From NCBI GenBank assembly GCA_024689365.1, contig JAILDQ010000132.1, forward strand, positions 1-34,280: a stretch of 34,280 nucleotides of DNA, in the 5' to 3' direction. Shown in pieces: positions 1 through 6,731 of the stretch. Positions within the stretch are counted from its first letter, which is position 1, and each line of letters begins with the position of its first letter. The notes below the pieces were generated by a model. It worked only from the letters and a program-made list of their open reading frames with translations. It searched no databases and was not told where the DNA came from. The DNA comes from Treponema sp. GTDB taxonomy: Bacteria > Spirochaetota > Spirochaetia > Treponematales > Treponemataceae. The position numbers and the translations under genes were made by a program.

Positions 1-153
1 TTCTTTAAAATCGCCGGCCGTCCGGACATGGAAAATTTTTGGCGGGGAATTTTATCGCGCGCAAGCCTTTCGGAAAGCGAGGCCAAATACATAGAAAAAA
101 CATTCACCAAAATGGCGGGCCTCGCGTCAAGAAACAATCAATCTAAAAGCTGA
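1..153 (+). CDS. C-terminal end of a plus-strand gene, possibly a TrmJ/SpoU-type RNA methyltransferase (partial)
   Basis: An open frame runs from base 1 to a TGA at 151-153 and gives 50 residues ending in LASRNNQSKS. The gene begins outside the window. The stretch ENFWRGILSRASLSESEAKY, with hydrophobic and basic spacing, resembles the C-terminal helices of TrmJ-type tRNA methyltransferases (arginine-rich helix, then a residue pattern like RAGL..RE). That resemblance is from memory and weak. No catalytic motif lies in the visible part. The 3' end overlaps the convergent sigma-54 activator-like gene by 11 bp, so the two genes share their terminator region and no separate terminator is visible. 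Confidence 0.5.
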   Translation, partial: FFKIAGRPDMENFWRGILSRASLSESEAKYIEKTFTKMAGLASRNNQSKS

Positions 154-1324
154 TGGCGTCTTCGTCAATCACGCAAGAGTTGCGGGAAAGAATCGCAGCC
201 CGCCTGATGCAAGCCTTAAATTGCCTGAAATTTCCAGGCCATTCGTAACCAATCATTTTTTCAAGCGCCTTCCCTGTTATGCTGAAAGACATGTCCCACT
301 TTCTTTTTATTTCCTCCAATTCATAAGTCACCAAAAGCGGAAAGTCTTCCACCCTTTCTCGCAAGGCTGGCACTTCGATTGGAAAGTCAACGATTCGCCA
401 ATACAAGTCTTCGCGGAAAAGTTTCTTCTTTACCAACAAGTTCAAGTTCGCGTTTGTGGCGAATATAAGGCGGACGTCGCTTTGAAATTCTTCGTCAGAA
501 CCGACTGGCCTAAAGAGTCCTGTTTCTATGACACGCAAAAGCTTTGCCTGGCATTCAAGCGAAAGCTCGGCGATTTCGTCCATGAACAAAGTTCCCTTGT
601 CGGCTTTTTTAAAAAGGCCTTCCCTGTCGCGGGCGTCGGTAAAGGCTCCTTTAACGTTCCCGAACAAAATGCTTTCAAACAATTCTCTGTTGCCGTTTGC
701 CATGTTGGCGATTACAAAGGATTCTTTTTTTCTGAGCGAAAGGTCGTGCGCGATTTTTGCCGTCAAAGTTTTTCCAGTTCCGCTTTCTCCAAAAAAAACT
801 ATCGGAGTGTCCGTGTCGGCCACCATCAAAAGCTTTCGTTTTATTTCATTAACTTTTTGGCAGGAACCGAGCAGGCGGGAAAATTCAGGAATTCTGTCAA
901 GAGCCTCGTTTTCGTTTTTATTGAAGCGGCGCTCGGTTTTCTCTTCGGAAGGGCACTCTTCCAAAGCCTTATTAAAGAACAAAAGAAAATTGCTTTTTGT
1001 AAACGGATAAGGGATGCTTTTTGCATGCTCGGAAAAATTTTTAAAGTAATCGGGAATTTCGGAAAGAGCCGTAAGAATAAAAATTCTGTCTTTGTAAAGC
1101 TCGCAAATCAACCGCCAACAGCCGCCCGTCTTTTCTTTGAATGCCGTGGGCGTGTCTATGAAAATGTAATCGTATTCATTCGGCTTTCTTAACAACTCAG
1201 AGACTTGAGTCGCAAGGAACAAACTCAATTTCACTTCTTCTTCAAAGACGCATTCAAAGAAAAGCAAAATATCGTTGTCGGAAGCGACTACAGCAAACGA
1301 GGCATTGTTGATTTTTGAAAGCAT
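143..1324 (-). CDS. Sigma-54 activator-like AAA+ protein with receiver-like N-terminus and no Fis DNA-binding domain
   Basis: 393 residues. Residues 1-125 have the layout of a response-regulator receiver: D16 in the acidic loop, D57 at the phospho-acceptor position (YIFIDTP), T85 in ILTA. The conserved lysine of the KPF motif is Y106 (YPFT). Residues 150-375 form a sigma-54-interacting AAA+ domain: Walker A GESGTGKT at 179-186, sigma-54 loop GAFTDA at 226-231 instead of GAFTGA, Walker B GTLFMDE at 244-250 with D249/E250, arginine region FREDLYWR at 303-310, and sensor II WPGNFR at 362-367. The protein ends soon after the AAA+ lid, without the C-terminal Fis-type helix-turn-helix of NtrC. Such proteins can activate from solution, as known for FlgR- and CtcC-type regulators. 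The ATG lies 6 bp after the preceding stop, with no clear ribosome binding site, which suggests translational coupling. Confidence 0.85.
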   Translation of the reverse strand: MLSKINNASFAVVASDNDILLFFECVFEEEVKLSLFLATQVSELLRKPNEYDYIFIDTPTAFKEKTGGCWRLICELYKDRIFILTALSEIPDYFKNFSEHAKSIPYPFTKSNFLLFFNKALEECPSEEKTERRFNKNENEALDRIPEFSRLLGSCQKVNEIKRKLLMVADTDTPIVFFGESGTGKTLTAKIAHDLSLRKKESFVIANMANGNRELFESILFGNVKGAFTDARDREGLFKKADKGTLFMDEIAELSLECQAKLLRVIETGLFRPVGSDEEFQSDVRLIFATNANLNLLVKKKLFREDLYWRIVDFPIEVPALRERVEDFPLLVTYELEEIKRKWDMSFSITGKALEKMIGYEWPGNFRQFKACIRRAAILSRNSCVIDEDAISF

Positions 1325-1330
1325 AAAAAA

Positions 1331-2068
1331 TTACTTTTTGAAAATTCTGTGCCAGACAAGCAATAGTTTAAAGTATAAATATGGAAAAAGCAAGAAAATT
1401 TTCAGAGGATTTCTCAATATCTCGCTCCAAATTTCCCGGCCGGCGTTAAAGGTTGATTCGCGCACTCGGTGAACTTGGTCGCTGAAAATTCCAATCGCGT
1501 CGCGGTAGTAAATAAAGACGCTGGAAGAAAATCTGTTGCGGCGATTGTAGGGCCAACAATCCTTTTCCTTGATTCCTTCGCTGAGCAAAACCAAGGAGGG
1601 CGACGCTTTGTAAATTGCTTGAATGATGTCGTCTTCCTGAGTCTTTGGATAGTAGCCTACATAACGGCCTACGACATGCAAATTAGGGAAAGTTTTCATA
1701 ACGTTTCCGATTGACTTTTGAAGGGATTTTTTTCTTCCGCCCAAAACATAAAAGCTTCTGTAATGCGTGTCCAAAATCGTAAGAATGTGAATCAAGGCGC
1801 TAAAGGGATTGTATCGTTCAGGAATCTCGCGCTTTAAAAAAGCCGCGGCCTTTATAATGCTTTTTGAAATCGGAAGCACAAGGTCCGCGTTTTTCACGCA
1901 CTCGGAAAAAGTGTTTTTTCCGCGCGCCTTTAAAAGCCCCCAGACAGAAAGGAAAACGATTTGCTTTGTGCCCGGCTTCGCCAAAAGCTCAAGAATTTCG
2001 CTCTCAAGATTTTCAGGGCGGCAAACGTCAACGCCAACTCCAACTATGTCAACTCTTTCAATCGCCAT
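1331..2068 (-). CDS. WecG/TagA/CpsF-fold protein (GT26-like) with altered catalytic motifs
   Basis: 245 residues, the usual family length. WecG/TagA enzymes transfer N-acetylmannosaminyl-type sugars to lipid-linked acceptors at the inner face of the membrane. Family traits visible are ADLVLP at 61-66, the nucleotide-sugar region FYVLGG at 106-111, and the FPNLHVVGRYVGYY segment at 127-140. The basic, aromatic C-terminus (LLFPYLYFKLLLVWHRIFKK) fits the membrane-docking tail. The usual PDG after ADLVLP is PIS here, so the catalytic aspartate is missing, and the usual PKQE motif reads KEKD near 167-170. The enzyme may have changed activity or lost it. GGGAGG lies 6 nt before the ATG. The gene starts 14 bp after rsmE and is cotranscribed with it. 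Confidence 0.75.
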   Translation of the reverse strand: MAIERVDIVGVGVDVCRPENLESEILELLAKPGTKQIVFLSVWGLLKARGKNTFSECVKNADLVLPISKSIIKAAAFLKREIPERYNPFSALIHILTILDTHYRSFYVLGGRKKSLQKSIGNVMKTFPNLHVVGRYVGYYPKTQEDDIIQAIYKASPSLVLLSEGIKEKDCWPYNRRNRFSSSVFIYYRDAIGIFSDQVHRVRESTFNAGREIWSEILRNPLKIFLLFPYLYFKLLLVWHRIFKK

Positions 2069-2082
2069 TTTTTCCTCCCAAA

Positions 2083-2889
2083 CTAATTGTCCAAAGCGCT
2101 TTGGATTGCCGCAGCGGCGTACAAAGCGGCGGTTTCACAACGCAAAATATTAGTGTTAAAATGAACGGCCTTAAAGCCGCGCGACAAAAGCTCTTCAAAT
2201 TCCGCGGGACTTATTCCGCCTTCTGAGCCGATTGCAAAAACGCAAGCGCGAGGTTTTGTTGAAGCCGAAAAAAGCGCGTCGGAAAGCGGAAGAGTTTTTT
2301 GGTTCCGTTCGTACAAAACAATTTTGGCGACGGAATTTTCTTCCTGACCAAGATTTTTTTCTTGGCAAAAAAAATCCGGCCCTTCAATCAAATCCAAGGC
2401 GGCCGAAAGTTTTCGCGGCTCAAAAATTTTCGTTTCAAGCAAGGAACCGCTTTGTTGGCGGGCCTCGCGAATTATCTTTTCAAAGCGCTCGCCTTTTTGC
2501 AAGGGCTTTTCGGAACCCGCTTGCGTGTACTCTCCGATTACAGGGATTATGTTGGCGATTCCGCATTCAGTCGCTTGGCGGACAATCAATTCCATTTTTT
2601 GCGGTTTTGGAATGAATTGCAAAAGCGTGTAAAAGGCGCGGCCGTTTTGCGCTTGCGAACTTTCTTGGCCGCCTGTCTCTTGCGATTGGCAAATTTGAAT
2701 CACGATTTTTTTCGCCGCGTCGTCCGCCTTGCAAAGAGTGGCCTCTTGCGAAAGTCCGCCAGGAAGCGAAAGAGTTATCATGTCGCCAACCGAAAGGCGC
2801 AAAACTTTTCTTAAATAATGAAAGTCTTTTCCGCTTATTTCCAAGAGGCCTTTTGAATCTGGCAAAGAGGAACAAACAAATTGTCTCAT
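2083..2889 (-). CDS. rsmE: 16S rRNA (uracil-1498-N3)-methyltransferase RsmE
   Basis: 268 residues. RsmE methylates N3 of U1498 in helix 44 of 16S rRNA using S-adenosylmethionine. The N-terminal part (about 1-70) is the PUA-like RNA-binding domain, with HYLRKVLRLSVGD at 24-36. The C-terminal part is the SPOUT knot, with the cofactor loop AIGSEGG at 219-225 (usually GPEGG) and the hallmark NILRCETA at 247-254. QFIPKPQKME at 91-100 is also typical. Residues 160-200 are a charged insertion with little recognisable pattern. Its ATG overlaps the TAA of ctpA by one base (TAATG), which points to translational coupling. Confidence 0.93.
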   Translation of the reverse strand: MRQFVCSSLPDSKGLLEISGKDFHYLRKVLRLSVGDMITLSLPGGLSQEATLCKADDAAKKIVIQICQSQETGGQESSQAQNGRAFYTLLQFIPKPQKMELIVRQATECGIANIIPVIGEYTQAGSEKPLQKGERFEKIIREARQQSGSLLETKIFEPRKLSAALDLIEGPDFFCQEKNLGQEENSVAKIVLYERNQKTLPLSDALFSASTKPRACVFAIGSEGGISPAEFEELLSRGFKAVHFNTNILRCETAALYAAAAIQSALDN

Positions 2890-4394
2890 TATTTCTTTTG
2901 TTCAGGCGCTTCTTGCTCGGCTTTGGCTTCCGCCTCTTCTTGCAATTCTTTTAAGGTCTTTGTGCTTTTTACTAGCGTCTTAAAATCGCCTTGGTCAAGA
3001 ACCTTCATCGCTTCAACAAGCTGAACGTCAAAATCCAAATCGTAAAGGACAGGATCCTTTGTCCTTCCAACTTCTATTCTTACCAAACGGCGGAGCAAGC
3101 GCGCGTCCAAGTCGTAATCTTTTTGCAAAAGGTTTGCGTATGAGGCGATGTCATTTTCCGTCATGTTTGGATGCTCCTCGACGTATTTTCTAATCACATC
3201 GTCTTCGCCCAATTTTAGGAAAGCCTTTGTCTGCTCTTCAGTGTACTCTGGGCTGAGCGCGATTTCCTTGTCCGGCGGAATTCCGATTTTGTCAATGTTC
3301 GTGTCGCTTGGCGTGTAGTATCTTGCCATCGTGACTTTGATTCCGTCTTCGTGCTTCAAGGTCATCACTTGCTGAACGCTTCCCTTTCCGTAAGTGCGCT
3401 CGCCGACCAAATAAGCCAAGTGGTTGTCCTTTAAGGCGCCGCTCAAAATTTCGGACGCGCTGGCCGAGCCCTTGTTTATCAAAACCACAATCGGCATGTC
3501 TTTGACAATCGTGTTGTCCGGGCTTGCGTTCATTGAGCGCGTTTCGTAGGACAAGCGGCTTTTTGTGCTTACAATAGGCCCTTCGTCAATGAAGAAGTCT
3601 CCGATTTTCGCGGCGCTGTCCAAAAGTCCGCCGGGATTGTTTCGCAAATCGATTATAAGGCCCGAACATTTTTTTTCTTTAAATGAATCGATGGCCTCGT
3701 ACGCGCGGGGAACTGTGTCGGGAGTGAACTGAATCAGCTTCATGTAACCGTAAAGATTTTTTCCGCTTTGAATCGTTCCAAATTCAACTGTTGGAACTTC
3801 AATCAAATCGCGAATCAATGTTCTTTTAAATGTGACGCTCTTTCCGCGAAGAACGGTGACTTCTACGCCTTCGCCTTTTGGTCCGCGCAATTTTGAAAGA
3901 ACGGTTTCCATCGACATTTCGGGAGTGGGCTCGCCGTTGATTTCTATCAATTTGTCGCCCGCTTGAATTCCAGCCTTGTAGCCGGGAGTTCCTTCGATTG
4001 GAGAAATTACGTCAACGTAAGCCGGATTGTCGGCGGAATTTTCGTTGCGCTTTGAGATTGAAAGGCCCACTCCGTAAAAGGCGCCTTCGGTGGTGTCGTT
4101 CAAAGAGCGCATGTCCTTTGAGTCAAGGTAAACGGTGTAAGGGTCGCCCAGCGACTTCATCATTCCGTCAAGGGCGCCCTTGTACAAAGTTTCGGGATCA
4201 ACCTCTTCGACAAAACGGCTTTGCAGTGTGTAGAAAATCTGCGCTATAGTCCGAATGTATTCACTTGAATCAGCGGCGGAATTTTTTTGTCCGCTCTCGG
4301 CGTAACACTTTGACACGGAAAAGCCCGACACAAAAAAACACAGGGCGAAAAGCGCCGCGCGAAATATTTTTAACTTAGACGAATGCAAGTTCAT
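2889..4394 (-). CDS. ctpA: S41 family carboxyl-terminal processing protease (CtpA/CtpB type), periplasmic
   Basis: 501 residues. An N-terminal signal sequence is seen (basic SSKLKIFR, hydrophobic 12-28, likely cleavage after CYA at 30-32), so the enzyme should work in the periplasm. Next come a helical dimerisation region (about 45-105), a PDZ domain (about 108-190; GYKAGIQAGDKLIEING) and the S41 core (about 210-375). Motif SASASE (310-315) and TYGKG (334-338) place the Ser-Lys pair at S312 and K337, with Q341 following; the 25-residue and 4-residue spacings match the S309/K334/Q338 triad of Bacillus CtpB. The tail is rich in Glu, Lys and Ala (481-501). This is the first gene of the operon. 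The ATG follows its promoter almost directly, with no Shine-Dalgarno sequence. Confidence 0.93.
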   Translation of the reverse strand: MNLHSSKLKIFRAALFALCFFVSGFSVSKCYAESGQKNSAADSSEYIRTIAQIFYTLQSRFVEEVDPETLYKGALDGMMKSLGDPYTVYLDSKDMRSLNDTTEGAFYGVGLSISKRNENSADNPAYVDVISPIEGTPGYKAGIQAGDKLIEINGEPTPEMSMETVLSKLRGPKGEGVEVTVLRGKSVTFKRTLIRDLIEVPTVEFGTIQSGKNLYGYMKLIQFTPDTVPRAYEAIDSFKEKKCSGLIIDLRNNPGGLLDSAAKIGDFFIDEGPIVSTKSRLSYETRSMNASPDNTIVKDMPIVVLINKGSASASEILSGALKDNHLAYLVGERTYGKGSVQQVMTLKHEDGIKVTMARYYTPSDTNIDKIGIPPDKEIALSPEYTEEQTKAFLKLGEDDVIRKYVEEHPNMTENDIASYANLLQKDYDLDARLLRRLVRIEVGRTKDPVLYDLDFDVQLVEAMKVLDQGDFKTLVKSTKTLKELQEEAEAKAEQEAPEQKK

Positions 4395-4402
4395 AATATT
4401 AA

Positions 4403-4431
4403 ATTATACGCCTAAAGCGCGGAATTTTCAA
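4403..4431 (-). promoter_or_regulatory. Sigma-70-type promoter of the ctpA operon
   Basis: Read on the minus strand, -35 TTGAAA (4426-4431), a 17-nt spacer and -10 TATAAT (4403-4408). The expected start of transcription is near 4396-4397, only 2-3 nt before the ctpA ATG (4394). The AT-rich bases before the ATG contain no purine-rich ribosome binding site, so the mRNA should be leaderless or nearly so. Confidence 0.6.
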
Positions 4432-4451
4432 GAGCAAGGCTTGGCTCTCGC

Positions 4452-4483
4452 TTGCGAAAAGCGCGCATATGCGCTACTATAAT
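4452..4483 (+). promoter_or_regulatory. Promoter of the MinD-like/lgt operon with a 12-bp palindrome in the spacer
   Basis: -35-like TTGCGA (4452-4457), then 17 nt to TACTAT (4475-4480), overlapping a perfect TATAAT at 4478-4483. With the 17-nt spacing, transcription would begin about at the ATG at 4487. The spacer holds the perfect palindrome GCGCATATGCGC (4463-4474), well placed for a dimeric repressor or activator. The opposing ctpA promoter lies about 20 bp upstream, so one protein could affect both operons. The start site and any operator role are inference. Confidence 0.45.
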
Positions 4484-4486
4484 AGA

Positions 4487-5635
4487 ATGCAAATAATTCC
4501 TGTTGCGAGCGGAAAAGGCGGCGTTGGAAAAAGCCTTTTGTCCGCAAACTTGGCCATAGCGCTTGGACAAGCCGGAAAGCGAGTTGTGCTTGCCGACCTT
4601 GACTTGGGCGCGTCGAACCTCCATCTTGTACTCGGACAACCAAGCCCAAAGCACGGCTTGGGAACTTGGCTTTTGGGAAACGGCAATTTCGCCGACATCA
4701 TTCAACCGACAGAATACGAAAACCTGAGCTTTATCGCGGGCGACTCGGAGATTCCAGGCTTGACGGCGCTCAAAGCCCCGCAACGCTCAAAGATAATCAA
4801 AAACTTCAAGAACATTGACTGCGATTATTTAATCATAGACTTGGGAGCGGGAACCCACCAAATCATCTTGGACTTGTTCTTGCTTTCTCCGCAGGGAATC
4901 GTTGTTTCCGCGCCGGCTGTAACGGCGACATTGAACGCATATTTGTTTTTGAAGAACGCGGTTTTCCGCTTGATGAATTCAACTTTTAAAACTTCAAGCG
5001 CGGCGGCCAAATGGTTCCGCGAGTTAAAGAAAAGTTCGTCCGCGATGCAAAAGCTTTACATTCCGCAAATGATGCAAGAGCTTGTCAAGGTTGACCCTAA
5101 AAATTCAGAAGCGGTAATGCGAAACCTAAAAATTTTCCGTCCCCGCCTTGTGATGAACATGATTGACGATCCAAAGGACGCGGACAAGGCGCTTAGAATT
5201 CGCCGCTCTTGCAAAGAGTATTTGGGAATCGACCTTGAACATATGGGCGTTCTTTACCGAGACTCTTTGGAAGACAAGGCGCTCGCGTCAAGGCTTCCAA
5301 TCGTAATCTACAAGCCGCAAAACATTTTGTCGCAGGCGATTTATCGCATTGCGGAAAAAATTCTTTCAAGCGAAACGCTGCGCTTTGGCGACGAGTTTGA
5401 GCCGCCTGCCGACAACGTGAACAATTCGTTTGACGTTGCAACGGAAGAGGCCGCCGAAGACTTTGAGGCAAAGATGGCGGGCCTTCAGGACTTGCTCGGA
5501 AGCGGCGCCTTGACCGAAGGCGAATTGATAGAAACAATCAAAACCCTTTCATACGAATTGACTCAAGTTAGAAAAGAAAACACTTTGCTAAAGTCAAAGT
5601 TGGTCAAAGCGGCCAACCAAGGATTTAAAGTTTAA
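4487..5635 (+). CDS. MinD/ParA-family deviant Walker ATPase with C-terminal coiled coil
   Basis: 382 residues from the ATG at 4487. The deviant Walker A is SGKGGVGKS (8-16) with signature lysine K10 and K15, switch I is DLDLGASN (37-44), and Walker B is YLIIDLGAG (114-122). This ATPase class dimerises on ATP and positions cell-division, flagellar (FlhG) or DNA-partition machinery. After about residue 290 come an acidic linker and a heptad-like helix (about 345-375; IKTLSYELTQVRKENTLLKS), absent from classical MinD. An in-frame ATG at 4469 would add six residues, but it lies upstream of the likely transcription start and MinD-type proteins begin just before the P-loop, so I chose 4487. No Shine-Dalgarno is seen. 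lgt follows after 10 bp. The exact cargo cannot be told from sequence; the lgt linkage suggests the envelope. Confidence 0.85.
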   Translation: MQIIPVASGKGGVGKSLLSANLAIALGQAGKRVVLADLDLGASNLHLVLGQPSPKHGLGTWLLGNGNFADIIQPTEYENLSFIAGDSEIPGLTALKAPQRSKIIKNFKNIDCDYLIIDLGAGTHQIILDLFLLSPQGIVVSAPAVTATLNAYLFLKNAVFRLMNSTFKTSSAAAKWFRELKKSSSAMQKLYIPQMMQELVKVDPKNSEAVMRNLKIFRPRLVMNMIDDPKDADKALRIRRSCKEYLGIDLEHMGVLYRDSLEDKALASRLPIVIYKPQNILSQAIYRIAEKILSSETLRFGDEFEPPADNVNNSFDVATEEAAEDFEAKMAGLQDLLGSGALTEGELIETIKTLSYELTQVRKENTLLKSKLVKAANQGFKV

Positions 5636-5645
5636 GGAGAAGACA

Positions 5646-6626
5646 ATGAATGTCCTTTACATAAATTACCCGTCTTGGATTCATCCGGAGATTTTCCCAG
5701 GCGTTCCATTTTTGGGCCTTTTGCGCTGGTACGGAATGATGTACCTTTTTGCCTTTGGATTCGCCTACATAGCGCTAAAAAAACAATTCAAGGAAGGGGC
5801 TTTGAATTCCCCGGACAAAAGCACTAGCGAAGACGATTTGATCAGCTTCATCGCCACAGGAATCATTTTCCTTTTGCTCGGCGCGCGCATTTTTTCAACC
5901 TTGATTTACGACACAAGCGGAAAATACTTGCAAAAGCCCTGGCTCATTTTTTGGCCCTTTGACGCAAGCGGACGTTGGACAGGCCTTCAAGGAATGTCAT
6001 ATCACGGCGGCGCGATTGGCGGAACCTTTGGAATGTGGGTTTGGTGCAAAATGCGAAAACGCCCTTACCTAAAGTGGACAGACGCGATGTGCACAGCGAT
6101 TCCCTTGGGCTACACTTTTGGCCGCATCGGAAACTTCCTTAACGGAGAGCTTTACGGCCGAATCACCAAAATGCCTTGGGGAATGGTTTTTCCGGACGCA
6201 GAGCGTTTTTCTTCATCAATCGAATGGGTGAAGAATTTTGCCGCGGACATTGGAATGGAAATTCTTCCAAACACTTTGGTAAACTTGCCGCGCCATCCAA
6301 GCCAGCTTTACGAATCCTTCTTTGAGGGAATCGTATTGTTCGCGATTTTGTGGTTCTTGCGAAAGAAAAAGCCCTTTGACGGATTCTTGTCCGGCTTGTA
6401 TTTGGCCGGCTACGGAGTGTTCCGCTTTGCCTTGGAATATTTTAGAATGCCGGATTCAGACTTGGGCTTTAGAATTTCCAGCGACCCGGCCGCGTCAATC
6501 AGCCAAAACACTTCCCTTTTGAACATCTCGACCGGCCAAATATTGTGCTTCCTAATGATTTTGGCGGGAAGCGGAATCATCATCGGCGCCGGAATCGCCT
6601 CAAAGTTAAAAAAGCAAAAAGCGTAA
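5646..6626 (+). CDS. lgt: Prolipoprotein diacylglyceryl transferase
   Basis: 326 residues, an integral inner-membrane enzyme that moves diacylglycerol from phosphatidylglycerol onto the lipobox cysteine of prolipoproteins, the first step of lipoprotein maturation. The signature GRIGNFLNGELYG is at 159-171 (R160 equals the essential arginine), the conserved histidine motif SYHGG is at 118-122, and RHPSQLYE is at 216-223. Hydrophobic segments at about 20-42, 66-88, 118-135, 225-237, 245-262 and 298-318 fit the multi-pass fold. Residues 45-66 form a polar insertion. AAGGAG lies 7 nt before the ATG. The gene is cotranscribed with the MinD-like gene and ends at a shared bidirectional terminator. 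Spirochaetes are rich in lipoproteins; livJ in this window encodes one. Confidence 0.96.
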   Translation: MNVLYINYPSWIHPEIFPGVPFLGLLRWYGMMYLFAFGFAYIALKKQFKEGALNSPDKSTSEDDLISFIATGIIFLLLGARIFSTLIYDTSGKYLQKPWLIFWPFDASGRWTGLQGMSYHGGAIGGTFGMWVWCKMRKRPYLKWTDAMCTAIPLGYTFGRIGNFLNGELYGRITKMPWGMVFPDAERFSSSIEWVKNFAADIGMEILPNTLVNLPRHPSQLYESFFEGIVLFAILWFLRKKKPFDGFLSGLYLAGYGVFRFALEYFRMPDSDLGFRISSDPAASISQNTSLLNISTGQILCFLMILAGSGIIIGAGIASKLKKQKA

Positions 6627-6630
6627 ATCC

Positions 6631-6706
6631 TTTTTTGCCGCTCATTCAAAATCCTTTAGGTGAACGGCAAAAAAAAAAGGCTCGCCTGACGGCGAGCCTT
6701 TTTTTT
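6631..6706. terminator. Bidirectional terminator between convergent lgt and tkt, with a second nested hairpin
   Basis: A strong stem pairs AAAAAAAAGGCTCGCC (6671-6686) with its complement at 6691-6706 around the loop TGAC, giving a U-tract on both strands. A second perfect 10-bp inverted repeat pairs TTTTTTGCCG (6631-6640) with CGGCAAAAAA (6665-6674). The two stems share part of the A-run at 6671-6674, so they cannot both form fully. Confidence 0.88.
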
Positions 6707-6731
6707 GTTAAGCGCTATCGCTTGACAATTG

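Noticed and set aside
363-385. TGGCACTTCGATTGG, similar to a -24/-12 sigma-54 promoter
   Set aside because: It lies inside the activator-like coding region on the other strand and lacks the full TTGCA -12 element.
221-1192. 323-residue plus-strand frame opposite the sigma-54 activator-like gene
   Set aside because: It is the antisense shadow of a gene with clear motifs; composition is Phe/Lys-rich and there is no ribosome binding site.
4412-4783. 123-residue minus-strand frame over the ctpA/MinD-like promoters
   Set aside because: It overlaps two promoters and the MinD-like P-loop region, with no family pattern or ribosome binding site.
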